A stretch of 6,140 nt of DNA from an uncultured Paracoccaceae bacterium (lineage in GTDB: Bacteria > Pseudomonadota > Alphaproteobacteria > Rhodobacterales > Rhodobacteraceae). Positions 5,643 to 6,140 of the stretch are shown one piece after another. The stretch's first letter is position 1. The number at the start of each line of letters is the position of its first letter. The translations under genes and the position numbers were made by a program. The stretch covers positions 1-6,140 of the forward strand of contig CAJXHQ010000203.1 in the NCBI GenBank assembly GCA_913054485.1, given 5' to 3'. The notes under the pieces were generated by a model, which saw only the letters and a program-made list of their open reading frames with translations, made no database searches and was not told the origin of the DNA.

Positions 5643-6003
5643 CGTCCTGCTCCTCTGCTTTCTTGCGGATAACGTGCAGGGATTCGGCTATGGACCAGAT
5701 TGGCGTCAGAAAGTCGGGCACACGGAAGGCTGCGATCAGCAGGGCGGCGACCCAGAAGATATTGTTGTGGGTAAACAGCGCCAGCAGCCCCAGGATGCCA
5801 ATGATCTGGAATTGCGCGTGGTTGTCGTTATGCGCCATTTTTTCCGGCAGCGCGTGCAGGGTCAGATAAAATGCTCCGATGCCGAGGATCAGCAGGATGG
5901 TGAAAATGGCCATGAAGGTAAAGAGCGGATCGCTGCCATCGGGTCCGGGCAGGAAACTTGGAACATGGGCCGTGGCCATAGGGTGAGCGCCAGAAACGGA
6001 CAT
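5635..6003 (-). CDS. Small inner-membrane protein, YiaW/YibI (DUF3302)-like
   Basis: A 122-residue protein. A polar, His- and Pro-containing N-terminus (1-26) precedes a membrane helix at about 27-48 and hydrophobic stretches at about 66-78 and 82-95. A charged tail (112-122) follows. The middle, FYLTLHALPEKMAH...NHAQ...IGILGLLALFTHNNIFW, resembles E. coli YiaW (LHDIPYLIAKKRNHP...HVAGWVSLFTLHVIWPF) in the order LH-x2-P, Lys, His, Gly and LFTH/LFTLH. That comparison is from memory and the similarity is modest. Its genomic position supports it: in E. coli the YiaW and YibI genes directly precede HlyD-type yiaV and yibH, exactly as here. I chose the ATG at 6003 because AGAGGA lies about 7 nt upstream; Met9 is a weaker alternative. 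Its likely role is as partner of the adaptor it overlaps, with molecular function unknown. Confidence 0.8.
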   Translation of the reverse strand: MSVSGAHPMATAHVPSFLPGPDGSDPLFTFMAIFTILLILGIGAFYLTLHALPEKMAHNDNHAQFQIIGILGLLALFTHNNIFWVAALLIAAFRVPDFLTPIWSIAESLHVIRKKAEEQDDA

Positions 6004-6045
6004 CTACGGGTCCTCTCAGGAAAAAAATCACAACAATTCATCTTC

Positions 6046-6074
6046 ATAGTGGCACCGTGCGGGCCATCTGCCAA
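6046..6074 (-). promoter_or_regulatory. Candidate sigma-70 promoter of the small membrane protein/HlyD operon
   Basis: On the minus strand TTGGCA (complement of 6069-6074, five of six to TTGACA) is followed after exactly 17 bp by CACTAT (complement of 6046-6051, keeping the key A2, A5 and T6 of TATAAT). Transcription would begin about 35 nt before the ATG at 6003. This is the best pair in the intergenic region by eye; it has not been tested against a scored model. Confidence 0.45.
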
Positions 6075-6087
6075 AGGTTTTCCGCGC

Positions 6088-6100
6088 AATTGACACAATT
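6088..6100. promoter_or_regulatory. Short inverted repeat in AT-rich upstream region
   Basis: AATTG-ACA-CAATT is a perfect dyad with 5-bp arms, 13 bp upstream of the candidate -35 box of the leftward operon. It could be a regulator site. On the plus strand it contains a perfect -35 hexamer TTGACA (6090-6095) with no good -10 at the right distance. The rest of 6101-6140 is AT-rich with an A7 run and shows no gene. Confidence 0.3.
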
Positions 6101-6140
6101 AGAAGATCAAAAAGAATTCAATCCGAAAAAAATAGCGCAA

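Noticed and set aside
5476..6093. Plus-strand open frame opposite the HlyD start and small membrane protein
   Set aside because: It is antisense to two genes with ribosome sites, membrane helices and an operon overlap; its own product shows no domain.

Overview
The window looks like chromosomal DNA from an alphaproteobacterium, most likely the Roseobacter group of Rhodobacteraceae. The basis is high GC with strong third-position bias, tight gene packing, the style of the Lrp/AsnC and GcvA-type LysR regulators, and the general character of the proteins. This placement is inference; no rRNA or marker gene is present.

Layout. (1) Positions 1-56 are the last codons of a rightward gene that starts outside the window, followed by a strong hairpin (78-103) that can terminate transcription from both sides. 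(2) 123-1940, leftward, encodes a 605-residue PLP enzyme of the Cys/Met (trans-sulfuration) family. It keeps every recognisable cofactor motif but is about 200 residues longer than usual. (3) Divergent from it, 2048-2503 encodes an Lrp/AsnC regulator. A perfect 17-bp inverted repeat lies in the shared intergenic region, 9 bp before the regulator's start, and is the obvious operator candidate. (4) 3453 to 2526, leftward, is a two-gene unit: a short-chain dehydrogenase/reductase (SDR) whose catalytic Ser, Tyr and Lys are all substituted, overlapping by 8 bp a 79-residue three-helix membrane protein. (5) Divergent from the SDR, 3572-4420 encodes a GcvA-type LysR regulator, with a near-perfect 17-bp palindrome just upstream. 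(6) 6003 to 4407, leftward, is another 8-bp-overlapping pair: a 122-residue membrane protein resembling E. coli YiaW/YibI, then a 411-residue HlyD-type membrane fusion protein resembling YiaV/YibH. A plausible sigma-70 promoter precedes it. The AT-rich right end (about 6080-6140) contains an inverted repeat and no gene.

How the genes work together. There are two 'regulator divergent from enzyme' modules: Lrp with the PLP enzyme, probably sensing and degrading or converting an amino acid, and LysR with the SDR operon. The third module is an envelope pair. Nothing ties the three together functionally. The least ordinary points are the extended PLP enzyme with its Lrp-type operator, the SDR lacking its catalytic tyrosine and lysine, and the membrane-protein/HlyD pair with no pump component in view. 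I see no CRISPR array, tRNA, rRNA, insertion sequence or phage gene. No gene-free stretch exceeds 300 bases.
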